NCBI RefSeq assembly: GCF_028372415.1
Contig: NC_092872.1
Location: 9,802,001-9,866,000 of the forward strand
Source: Notamacropus eugenii
Taxonomy: Eukaryota > Chordata > Mammalia > Diprotodontia > Macropodidae
Direction: 5' to 3'
DNA: 64,000 bases
The notes under the pieces were generated by a model. It saw only the letters and a list, made by a program, of their open reading frames with translations. It was not told where the DNA came from and made no database searches. Shown here in pieces: positions 22,690-31,684 of the stretch. Numbering within the stretch: position 1 is the stretch's first letter; the number at the start of each line of letters is the position of its first letter. Both the position numbers and the translations under genes were made by a program.

Positions 22690-22769
<80 letters not shown>
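22690..22769 (+). repeat. (CA)40 microsatellite
   Basis: An uninterrupted CA array of 40 units. It is complementary to the (TG) array about 200 bp away. In the GJC2 transcript it reads (TG)n about 100 nt after the predicted exon 1 donor. Confidence 0.97.
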
Positions 22770-22772
<3 letters not shown>

Positions 22773-22867
22773 CATGCTCACTGGCAGAAGGGGAATGGGG
22801 GCCGTGAGCATCCCAGAACAGGGAGGCAGTCCCCAAGAGGGCAGGAGAGGGAGGGAGAGCTACTCAC

Positions 22868-23024
22868 AAAGCCATAGTCCTGCTGGATCCCACTCCCAAG
22901 CCCCGCTCGGCCTGGGCTCAGCAGCCTCCCAGCTCGGCCCCGCCCAGCCAGCCCAGCCCTGCCCAGCCCCAGGCACAGCTAGCCAAGGCTGTACACGATT
23001 CCGCTAGCTCCCGGACTGGTCACT
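22868..23024 (-). other. GJC2: Predicted GJC2 exon 1 (5' noncoding)
   Basis: Support is indirect: a GC-rich block directly upstream of the gene, a donor at its 3' end (ATGGCTTT/gtgagtag on the minus strand), and a TATA-like and initiator-like pair at its 5' end. The exon would be about 157 nt and contains an ATG 8 bases before the donor. Human GJC2 also has a noncoding first exon. The 5' end is an estimate. Confidence 0.5.
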
Positions 23025-23052
23025 GACGGCTCTGGGGGTTCCCAGATATGCG

Positions 23053-23058
23053 TTTATA
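23053..23058 (-). promoter_or_regulatory. GJC2: Candidate GJC2 TATA box
   Basis: Minus strand TCTATAAACG gives TATAAA, with a TCAGTGA initiator-like site about 30 bases downstream (A near 23024). Spacing suits RNA polymerase II. No other TATA-like motif was noticed in the immediate 5' flank. Confidence 0.45.
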
Positions 23059-23099
23059 GAGAGTAAAAAGCTATGGGCTGGGTGGGTCAGTAGGACCCA

Positions 23100-23245
23100 A
23101 GGTCTAATATGGGCTTTGTCACAAACTTATTGCAGTACCTTGGGCTTAGCTCCTCTGGGCCTCAGTTTCTCCACCTGTAAAATGAGAGAGCTGGACTTGA
23201 TGGTCCTTGAGGTTCCTCTAAAGTGTTATTCTTCTGAATCCTGGA
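23100..23245 (+). mobile_element. MIR-like SINE fragment upstream of GJC2
   Basis: 'cttgggcttagctcctctgggcctcagtttctccacctgtaaaatgagag' is the MIR core. It starts about 75 bases upstream of the proposed TSS, so the proximal promoter may include MIR-derived bases. Confidence 0.65.
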
Positions 23246-23480
23246 AGAGGTTCCCTCCCAGGTCAGGTAGCTCTAGAAGAGTGGAACTGGAAGAAAAGCA
23301 AGCCCTCCCCACCCCACCCAGACACTCCCCAGCTAACAGCCCTAGAGGGTTCCTTCTCAGTAAGACCCTGGCTTCTCTGGGTTCTCCTCCTTCCTGTGTG
23401 AATGCTCCCTTTCAGTCTTTTTTGCTGGATCATTATCCATATCTTGCCTCCTAACTATAAATATGCCCCAAGCCTTGGTT
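23246..23480. other. Unique sequence in the GJC2 5' flank
   Basis: Pyrimidine- and C-rich unique sequence without a recognisable gene; an open frame across 23116-23454 begins inside the MIR and is not credible. Confidence 0.4.
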
Positions 23481-23910
23481 TTGGTCCCTCCTCTTTCTTT
23501 ACATCCTCTTATCCAGTGACCCCTCAGTTCTCCTGGGTTTAAAGCTCATCATTATGCAGATAACTCCCAGATCTCTCTATATCCAGCCCTCTTCACTCAG
23601 TCTCCTGAGTTCCAGTCCCATTTCACTAATGGCCTATTGAATATCTCTGAAAATGCTACAGGAAAGCAAAACCCCACCCCTCTTCCCAATTTCCCGGTTT
23701 CTGCCAGGGCGCCACCAGCCTTCTGGTACCCACAGATGCGATCAGCAGCCAAGCCTTGTTGATTCTACCTCCACAATAATTCTCCTATTTGTCCCTTTTC
23801 TCCACTCACACTTTGGAGGCCTTTTTCACCTCTTGATTATTGCAAGAGCCTCTTAATTGGTTGTTCAGTCTTACGTCTCAGCCCTCTAATCCATCCATCC
23901 TACAGCTGCC
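23480..23910 (+). mobile_element. L2 LINE, 5' portion of a split copy
   Basis: 'gctcatcattatgcagataactcccagatctctctatatccagccctc' matches the L2 reverse-transcriptase region, where the pattern is YADDSQIYISSP-like. It continues to 23910 and is then cut by the L1 insertion. Confidence 0.75.
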
Positions 23911-23924
23911 AAAATGATATTCCT

Positions 23925-24290
23925 TAGCCCTTCTGAGGAATATGATGATCCAAGACAGTTCCAAAAGACTCATGGTGGAAAATGCTATCCACATCCAGTG
24001 GAAGAATTAATGGAACATGAATGCAGATCGAAGCAGACTACTTTTACTTTATTTTTTTCTTTTGCAAGCTCTAATTTTTTTTTTTTTGCAAACTGTTTCT
24101 TCTTTCACAACATGACAGATATGGAAATATGTTTTATATTTTTGCATGTGTATAACCTATATCAAATTGCTTACCATCTTAGGGAGGGGGAGGGAAGGGA
24201 GGAATGGAGAAAATTTGAAACTTAAAATTTTATAAAAATAAATGTTAAAAACTATCTTTGCATGTAATTATAAAAAGTTAAATACTATTA
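23925..24290 (+). mobile_element. 5'-truncated L1 3' end with 14-bp target duplication
   Basis: The segment reads 'gatgatccaagacagttccaaaagactcatgg...gctatccacatccagtgg', then 'tttcacaacatgacagatatggaaatatg', a G-rich run (gggagggggagggaaggg), and an A/T-rich end. That is a marsupial-type L1 3' UTR. AAAATGATATTCCT occurs on both sides (23911-23924 and 24291-24304), an exact 14-bp target-site duplication. The insertion splits an L2. Confidence 0.85.
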
Positions 24291-24299
24291 AAAATGATA

Positions 24300-24640
24300 T
24301 TCCTAAAGCACGTATCTGAGCACGTCTATCAGTCCTTGACTCCATAAACTCCAGAGGCTCCCTAATTCTTTCTAGGATCAAATGCAAATAACTCTGACAT
24401 TCAAAGCTCTTTACCACCTGATTTCACCCTGTCTTTTTAGGTTCATACATTGGCCCCTTTTGTTCTATGGCCTTCTTGCTGTTTCTCACATACAACATTT
24501 CATCTCTGGTGTTCATGCCTTTGTACAGATACCCTCCATTTCTGGAATGCCCTCCCCTCTCCCCTCTGCTTTTTAGAACACCCATACTCAGCAGTCTCTC
24601 CTCAGGTGAGTTCTCCTTCTCATTCCTCATCTTGTCCTCC
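24300..24640 (+). mobile_element. L2 LINE, 3' portion of the split copy
   Basis: Resumes at 'cctaaagcacgtatctgagcacgtctatcagtccttgactccataaactccagaggctccc' and runs through the usual L2 3' block (accacctgatttcaccctgtc, tgtacagataccctccatttctggaatgcc). Confidence 0.75.
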
Positions 24641-24689
24641 CTCTCCCATTGGCCCTGGGTGCAAAAATTCCTTGTTAGGGTTCTGGAAA

Positions 24690-24855
24690 GTACACAGGAT
24701 CAAGGAATTTTGACATGTAAGGAAACTTAGAAGTTATTTTTACAGATGATGAGACCAAGGTTCAGAAAGTTATATGATTTACCCAGGGTCACACAGTCAC
24801 CAAGTAGCAAGGCTAGCATTTAAACAGGTTCTTTGACTCTCAGTCTAGCACTCTC
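24690..24855 (-). mobile_element. MIR SINE fragment
   Basis: 'ttttacagatgatgagaccaaggttcagaaagttatatgatttacccagggtcacacagtcacc' is an antisense MIR. Confidence 0.7.
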
Positions 24856-24857
24856 TC

Positions 24858-24972
24858 AATACCATATTGATCAATATCAATGCCAATACCATATTGATCA
24901 ATATCAATAGTACATTGATCAATACCAATACCACATTGATCAATATCAATGCCACATTGATTCAATACCTTG
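24858..24972. repeat. Palindromic minisatellite (ATTGATCAAT units)
   Basis: Four exact copies of the 10-bp palindrome ATTGATCAAT begin at 24866, 24893, 24914 and 24935. A fifth with one extra base (ATTGATTCAAT) begins at 24956. Spacing is 27, 21, 21 and 21 bp. The spacers are related (atcaatgcc, atcaatagt, accaatacc), so the array is tandem in origin. Confidence 0.9.
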
Positions 24973-25925
24973 ACAAAGATCCCACCTCTCTCCTATAGTC
25001 TAGGCCTATATCTATGGATGCCTACAGAACACCTCCACTTGGGGGCATCTCAGACTCAACATTGTCTAAAACTGAACTTATCCTCTTCCCAAAACAGGGC
25101 AGCTGGGTAGTTCTAGGAATACTGGACTTGGATTCAAAAGGGCTTGAGTTCAAATCCTGCCTCAGAGACTAACTGTGTGACCTTGAGCAGGTCACTTAGT
25201 CTTCTTTTCCTCAGCTGTAAATGGGGATATTAAGCACACCTACTTCATAGGTGATCAAGTGAGATAATCCTCATAAAACGCTTTGCAAACTTTAAAGTGC
25301 AGTACAAATGTTAGCTATGACTGTTTCTACTGATCCCAATGATTCAGGCCCCTCACCTTTCTCTTCTTCACTCCATAATCAGCTCTGTGACATCTCTGAA
25401 ACCATTCTTCCCTCCCAGCTCCCATCTCTTCACTTTTTGCTCAGGCCTTGGTGACGTTTTTTCTTTCAACTACTACGATAGCTCCTTATCAAGTTTTTCT
25501 GCCTCCAATCTTTTTCCTTTCTCCATGCCTTTTACACATCCCACCATATTAATTTTCCTAAAGTGAATCTCTGATCACGTTGCTCCTCTGCTCAAGAGCC
25601 TTCAATAGCTCCCCCTTATTGAAAAGTTGATACTTAAATTTGAGGTTGGGAAAGTACTTTACAAATATCATCTCCTATGACTCTCACAGCAACTGTGGAA
25701 TGTAGATACTAAAGGCACTTTTCTCGCCATTTTGGAGATAAAGAAAACTGAGACTCAGAAAAGTTAAGTGACTTGCCCAAGGTAAGTATTTGGTGTGGGA
25801 TTTGAACACAAAACTACCTGACTTTAGGACCAGCACTCTATGCTGTGTCAAGACTTCTCAGTCTAGAACTCAAGGCCCTCCATGATCTGGTGCCAACTTG
25901 CCTTTCCAGCTTTATCATCTCTTTT
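24973..25925 (+). mobile_element. L2 LINE broken by a SINE and a MIR
   Basis: L2 pieces lie at 24973-25096 (gaacacctccacttgggggcatctcagactcaaca), 25323-25628 (ccatctcttcactttttgctcaggccttgg) and 25850-25925 (actcaaggccctccatgatctggtgcc). They are collinear in L2 order. A tRNA-derived SINE (25097-25322, plus) and an antisense MIR-type element (25629-25849) interrupt them. Confidence 0.7.
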
Positions 25926-25939
25926 TATTTATGTATAGA

Positions 25940-26130
25940 ATTATTTATATAATTATGAAATTATAGATGTAGAACTTGGAAAGATCTTAGAAATAATCTA
26001 GTCCAACCACTTTATTTTTACAAAGAGAAAACTGAGGCTCCAAGGAGGGAAAGTGTCTTGCCCAAGGTCAAGATTGTCAGTAACAAAGCCAAGTACTTGA
26101 CCTCAGGTTTCCCAGCTCCTCTCCTACTAC
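25940..26130 (-). mobile_element. MIR SINE fragment
   Basis: 'agaacttggaaagatcttagaaataatctagtcc...gagaaaactgaggctccaagg...cttgcccaaggtca' is antisense MIR. Confidence 0.7.
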
Positions 26131-26320
26131 TCATCCTGAGGGGCCAACTCCAGTTGTCCTGATCCCTATCTGGCCACTGGACCCAGATGGCTCTGGAAGT
26201 TAATGTGAGGCCAGTGACCTTGCACAGCCCTGCCTCACTTCAGTCCAATGCACTTGTAAGTCATGGCATCATCTTCCTGAGGTTGTGGTTCTCTGAAGGA
26301 CAAGCCGCAGCAACAGATAG
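26130..26320 (+). mobile_element. Marsupial SINE tail fragment
   Basis: 'ctggccactggacccagatggctctggaagt' followed by 'gacctgcacagccctgcctcac'-like sequence and 'gtaagtcatggcatcatcttcctgagg'. It is the reverse complement of the family at 6330-6545 and 45735-46040. Confidence 0.7.
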
Positions 26321-26459
26321 ACAGATGTCTGCCTTAGGCAAACGAAATCGCTTGAATTCTCTGACTGCAAGTTCCCCAAATAGCAGCCGCTCTCTGCCCT
26401 CCAGGGCTGTGAGGTCGACAAAAGGCTTTCTTCACAGGACCCCTGGGAGGCAGGAGGCA

Positions 26460-26575
26460 CAAGTGTTATTACCTTCATTTTTACAGATGAGGAAACTGAG
26501 GCCCCAGAAGGAAAAGTGATTCCTCTAAAGTCAGGGGTCACTGACTGAGTTCGGGTCACTCAGAGGATCATATGG
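26460..26575 (-). mobile_element. MIR SINE fragment
   Basis: 'tgttattaccttcatttttacagatgaggaaactgaggcccc' marks an antisense MIR. Confidence 0.65.
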
Positions 26576-27890
26576 GATGAGAGAGGAAGAAGTCGGGTCT
26601 GAAGGAAAGTCTGCATGTGACTGTCTGTGTGCCACACATCTGTCATGATAAATGTCACAAGGGAAAATAACCAAAGGAAGGAAAGAGATTCAGGTTTTGC
26701 TAGTTTGTTAGGAACCCCAGGCCAGGGTCACAGCAGATAGTCCCAAATTATGGTGTGTGTGTGTGTGTGTGTGAATGTATCGTGGTGGGTGGAAAATGCA
26801 CTTTCAAACAGTGTGAGTCTTGGTTGTATCCGGATGTCCTGAGCTGTTCCTCCCCCCTGGGGCTAATGATTTTGGATAAAAAAAAGTTTTCTCAATTTCT
26901 TGTGCTGTGTGAAGATCCAAGTGATTGAAGGATGGAGACATCTGGGAGTAGGAAAATGTAGAATTCAGGGGAGGTGAGGGAGGCAAGAAGGGACACTGCT
27001 CTTTTAAGGATGGGGGCTAGGGGATGTGGCTCCACTGTCCAGCCTCTGGCTGTCCTCCTAGAGGACAGAGACTGTGCTTTCCTTCTCAGAACAAGGACTG
27101 CCTGAGGGAAGGAATTGTATCTTTAGCTCCCTCTCCAGATTGGGGGCTGCCTGAGGGCAGAGACATGGAGCCCCTTCCTAAGAGAGGATTAGGAGCCCAG
27201 GGATGGGATGGAGGTGAGGAGGGCTCAGAACGAATCAGAGGGTTGGAGCTGTCCCCACCAAGACCCTAGTCAGGAGAATGCCAAGAGGCATACATACACA
27301 CACATACACACACACACACACACAGTCACACACCAAAGCACCTATCCATACACACACAATCTCAAGCACAAACATGCTACATACAAACATACATACATGA
27401 CTCCCAAGAACACTGTGCTTTCCACATCATCAGTCAGTCACATTTGGATTACAAATACAAAGACATGCACAGGTACACATAGTGTTTCTCCCACGTATCT
27501 ATCATTGTAGTTGCAAATATAGAGGAGCAGTTACACACAGATATATATAGCCCAAAGGTTCAGCCCTTCCAAAGGGTCCTGAAAGTCCCCTCCATTCCTT
27601 CCCCTTCCAGGTACCTGCTCCAGGATGGCTAAGTCAAGGAGAGGAGAGAAGAGACAGAAGAGAGGAGTCCAGGGCTGGCTGGAGAGATGGTCCTGAGACT
27701 CAGCACTTGCTCTCCCTCAGATGGATGGCTGAGAAGGGTGAGGGATGGACACATTTCCTAACCCTGTTTATGTGCTCACCTCCCTGCCCCGCCTCCCTCT
27801 GCTCCCCTGCCTAAGGTCCTGGGGAAGAGGGAGGGCTAAGAGTAGTTCCTGGGGAAATGGTACCCTGACATCACCCCTCCTGAATCCCAG
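26576..27890. other. Mostly unique sequence with simple repeats, no gene seen
   Basis: Contains short (TG)n (26753-26773) and an irregular CA/TACA array (27288-27400). A GC-richer unique block at 27550-27890 holds 'gccccgcctccctc', a GC-box-like sequence at 27786-27799. No open frame or splice pair is convincing. Confidence 0.45.
27288..27410. repeat. CA / TACA-rich simple repeat
   Basis: Irregular CACA, TACA and CATACA words in succession, interrupted by short unique bases. Confidence 0.8.
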
Positions 27891-27899
27891 GGAGGTGGA

Positions 27900-28160
27900 G
27901 AGGACCTAGAGAACATCTACTTGGAAATTCCTTATTTTCTGAATGGAGAAACTGAGTCCAAGAGAATGGCCTTAAGAGAAATAGATAGTATAGAGCAGAG
28001 CTAGGATTTGGATCCAGGTTTCTGATTACAAATCAAATGCTTTTTTCATGCATTACTCTATGATGTCTCTTGATGTCCAGCCAAGACACATCAGAAGCAA
28101 TTCCCAGGCTTCCAGAGGAAGACAACATCTCATTCCTTGAAGCTTCATCAAATCCTAATC
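27900..28160 (-). mobile_element. Diverged MIR-like sequence
   Basis: 'gaatggagaaactgagtccaagagaatgg...gctaggatttggatccagg' follows antisense MIR order. The remainder shows nothing identifiable. Confidence 0.45.
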
Positions 28161-28895
28161 AACACTCAAGGCCATGTCAGGGCTTAAGGAGATCTTGAAA
28201 TGTCATCTCTCCCATCAATCTGCCTCAGGGCACAGTTGTCCACCTGCACCCACACTTCTCCACACATTTCCCCAAGATTTCAGGAGCACCAAGATCTTTC
28301 TAGAGAGCTTATCAATTCTGCTAATCCACACCCTTCTCAACTGGAAAGATCTTCCAGTGTACTAACCTCCATCTGTCTAGCTACAGTGAAAGACCAGCTT
28401 CCTCTAGCCCCAAAGTTCAGAGGCTACAACAGACAATTGATCAAAGATTCTAAAGGGTACCATTCAGTGGCTCTCCCAAAGAACAGTCCCCCATTCCAAA
28501 GCAATCAGATTCTTTGAACTAGGAGGGATCGCAGCCCCAGATTTAGAGTCATAAGAGACAACCTGGTCCGACCCCTTCTGAGTCCCAGAGGTAAATGATT
28601 TGCCCAGGATTTAAAATCAGATTCCTTGACTTTGAGTTCATCAGTCTGCAGTGCACCAAAATTTTTCCAGTATCTCAGAATACAGAACATGGGATGTCCA
28701 AACTGGGAGGGCCCTTAGAACATGGAATGTGAGAGATGAGAGTAACCCCAAAGATTCAAAGTTCTCATTATACAGAGGAGGAAGCAAAGATATAGAGCTA
28801 GAAAAGTGATTCCCCCATGGCAAGTATCATAAGGCTGGTCTGGAACATTCTAGTAGAACATTCTCAGATTTACTCAAGGTTAGTTAAGAAGGCTG
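28161..28895. other. Unique sequence plus two weak MIR fragments
   Basis: Antisense MIR-like stretches lie at about 28520-28640 and 28680-28830. The part at 28170-28500 shows no certain repeat or gene. Confidence 0.4.
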
Positions 28896-28896
28896 C

Positions 28897-29130
28897 ATAT
28901 GCAACTAGATGGTGTAATAGACAGAGATTTTAACTTGGAATCAGGAAGACCAGAGTTAGGTCCCTGCCTCATATACTTGCTGGCTGGGATCTCTGTTTCA
29001 GTTTCCTTGTCTGTAAAATGGGGCTGATAGTGACCTCTAGCTCACAGTGTAGTTGATCAAATAAGAAAACATGTGAAAGTACATTGCAAATCTTAAAGTG
29101 TTACATAAATACTAGTCATTATTACTATGA
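28897..29130 (+). mobile_element. Marsupial tRNA-derived SINE / MIR-type copy
   Basis: 'gcaactagatggtgtaatagacagag...tggaatcaggaagaccagag' (head), 'cagtttccttgtctgtaaaatggggctgatagtgacc' (core), 'acattgcaaatcttaaagtgttacataaat' (tail). Confidence 0.75.
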
Positions 29131-29760
29131 AAGCCCTTCCTCTGTGAAGCCAGGTTCAATGGGCCCTCTAGGGCCAGATGAATGTTTACCTGTAAAATTA
29201 TTAGGAAAAGAAGGAGGAACTTTTTGAGGTGGCTTTAGAGATGAAAGCAAAGTACGGTTATCCCTTTCACATCACAGGTGCCCCCACAATCTAGAAAATC
29301 TGTGTAAAAATTTTTGGCCCTCCCTTTGTACTAGAGAAAAAATCTGAATTACTATGATATTTAAAAGACAAAAATATCTTGATATCAAAAATAGAAAAGT
29401 GATTTCCCTAAGAAGACCCAGAATCAGACCTGGAACCTAAGTCTTTTTTTAACACTCTTAGTTCAACAAGAGTCTTTTGGGTCATTATCCTTTGTTCCTT
29501 CTTCCAGTTTTCTCACCTTTCTCAACTCTAAATTCCAGACTCAGAAATATATCTGCCTTCAAAAGCAGGAGACAGAGCATTGTTTTACCTCATTTTCCAA
29601 GTATACCAGAGCCAACCACAGAAGGACAGACTATGGGGCCCAGGCTCTGACATCTCCCAAAATGTAAGCAAAAGTTCCAAAGGGCAGCATTTGCCTCCCT
29701 TCCCCCAACCCAGGATCCTCCAATATTATCAAGTACTGAGGAACAAAGGAGAAAACCAGT
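29131..29760. other. Unassigned sequence, no gene seen
   Basis: 29255-29400 (tacggttatccctttcacatcacaggtgcccccacaatctagaaaatc) has the look of a degraded DNA-transposon end, but I cannot assign it. The rest is unassigned. Confidence 0.35.
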
Positions 29761-29761
29761 A

Positions 29762-29975
29762 ACTTTCATTTCTATTGTATTTGAACACTTACAAGGTGCT
29801 TTCCTCTAACAACCTGTGGAGCAAGGACTTTCATTCCCATTTTAGAGATGTAGAAACTAAGGCTCATAAAGAAGAAGTAATTAGTTAGAGGTCACACAGC
29901 ACATCTTAACTGATACTAAACATAGGCCTTCTGACTCCAAGAACCTTTCCCCTTACATTAAATTGCTTTTCAAGA
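29762..29975 (-). mobile_element. MIR SINE fragment
   Basis: 'cattcccattttagagatgtagaaactaaggctcat...gttagaggtcacacagc' is antisense MIR. Confidence 0.65.
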
Positions 29976-30120
29976 TCAGTAACTTATCCTCTCAAACTAA
30001 GTCTTTTTCCCTATACCCTCCTTGCTACCCCCTCTTTCAAGGTACAAGTAGGGGAACAGAGAGAGATGTGGTTCCTATTCTTAGGTAACCCACAGATTGA
30101 GTCAAGTCAACAAACACTTC

Positions 30121-30837
30121 CAGGCTACCTCCCTTTACTGGGCTTTATCACAGTTTCACAGATGTTGTGGTCTGTTTTGTTTTTACTAATTGAAGGTTTG
30201 CCTCAAGCAAGTATATCGCACCATTTTTCCAACAGCATGTGCTCACATCGTGTGCCACATTTTGGTCATTTTCATGTTTCCAACTTATTCACTATTATTA
30301 TGCCTGTTATGGTGATCTGCGATCAGTGAGCTTTGATATTATTATTGTAATTGTCTGGGGGGCCACCAGCCACCCCTTTATAAATGGCTGTTTACTTCTG
30401 CCAACTGGCTGTTCCCTGTCTCTCTCTCCTGGGGCCTCCCTATTCCCTGAGACAAAACAATATTGAAATGAGGCCAATTAATAGCCCTGAAATGACTTCT
30501 AAGTGTTCAAATGAAAGGAAGAGTCAGTCAATGGGATAAACTTTACTGTTGCTTCATTTAAAGAAATTGCCAACCTTCACCACCCTGATCTGTCGGAAGC
30601 CATCAACCCTCCTTCAATCAAAGGATTATGACTCATTGAAGGTTCAGAAAATGGCTAGCATTTTTTGGCAATAAAATTAAAAAAAATTTTAGACATAATA
30701 CTATTGGCTACGGTGCAGTGTAAGCATAACTTTTATGTGCACTGGGAAACCAAAAATTTCATGTGTCATTTTATTGTGCTATCTGCTTTATTAGAGAGGT
30801 CTAGAACCAAACCCACAATGTCTCCAAGGTACACTTG
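30121..30837 (+). mobile_element. Internally deleted Tigger-like (Tc1/mariner) DNA transposon
   Basis: The left end CAGGCTACCTCCCTTTACTG and the right end (minus strand caagtgtaccttggagac) resemble Tigger1-type inverted termini. Between them are 'caccatttttccaacagcatgtgctcac', 'ggtgatctgcgatcagtgagctttgatattattattgtaattgt', 'aaccttcaccaccctgatc' and 'gcattttttggcaataaa', in Tigger1 order. A short frame at 30492 (MTSKCSNERKSQSMG, then stop) is the very start of the transposase, and nearly all the rest has been deleted. No protein can be made. Assigning it to Tigger1 specifically is from memory of the family. Confidence 0.8.
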
Positions 30838-30849
30838 TACACAGCACTA

Positions 30850-31240
30850 ATCATGCGCTAGATGCTGTGCTAAGCATTGGACTGAGCAGGGGAGATGGGG
30901 TACAAGCTCGGAACCACCGTAGTAGCCGGATGATGTCCTAGGCTTAAGAGTCCAACTGGTGTTACAGAATAATGAAGCAGCCACAGACAGGAGTGGTCAG
31001 CCGGCCACAGCTTCTCAGGGCTAAGCTGGGATTTGGAGGAGGGAAGGACTGAGCTTGGCATGGGACAGGGATAAATCTGGAGAAGTGGTCTGCCTGCTGG
31101 CCACCCCTGTTCCCCTTCTCTCTTCCTTGCTTTCTGGTTGGGTGCCTCTCTTCACCTCTTAGCTGGATTATAACATCAGCCCCGTCTTTGCTTTTCCAAT
31201 CCACTGGGCACATGCAGTCCAAGTCATCTTAATGGACTCC
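30850..31240. other. Unique sequence, no gene seen
   Basis: Apart from a short LINE-like start (aatcatgcgctagatgctgtgctaagcattgg at 30848-30880), nothing is recognised. Confidence 0.4.
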
Positions 31241-31289
31241 CAGGGTCGTGACATTTGTCTGCTCAAAAAGTGTGGGAGCCTCTCCTGTT

Positions 31290-31440
31290 CCCTTAGCATA
31301 TGTGATTATCCTCATTTTACAGATGGAGAAACCAAGTCTCAGAGAAGTGACCTAACTGGCCCAAGGTGAGTCAGGTGGAAAAGTCTGGACTCGAAGCTGG
31401 GTCTTCTGATTCCCAAACTGATGCTCTCCCTGATACATAA
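31290..31440 (-). mobile_element. MIR SINE fragment
   Basis: 'ttatcctcattttacagatggagaaaccaagtctcagagaagtgacc' is antisense MIR. Confidence 0.75.
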
Positions 31441-31645
31441 CAAGAGTCTTATTTGCTTAATTATTATCTGTTAGAATTGAATCGACCTCTTTCAATATCC
31501 CCTCTGCCCTTGTTCAGTCACAGAGAAGGTATCAGAACGTGGGAGTGGAGCACACTTTTAAAGAGGATCCTGGAAAAAACACTGTTCTTCATCCAAATGA
31601 ATGGAGCACTAATGGTGGAATTTCAGGCACTGTGAAAGGCCATTG

Positions 31646-31684
<39 letters not shown>

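Larger units (their letters stand above)
19634..22867 (-). other. GJC2: Predicted GJC2 intron 1 (3.2 kb)
   Basis: Bounded by the acceptor at 19634 and a donor GTGAGTAG on the minus strand at 22867. Contents: L2/MIR fragments (19680-20040), a unique block (20041-20900), MIR/SINE and L1 pieces (20900-21970), a short unique block (21971-22430), and the (TG)n and (CA)n arrays. The acceptor is strong. The donor assignment depends on exon 1 being correct. Confidence 0.65.

Noticed and set aside
24858..24972. CRISPR-like repeat-spacer arrangement
   Set aside because: Units are 21-27 bp with related spacers, in clearly mammalian DNA; this is a minisatellite.
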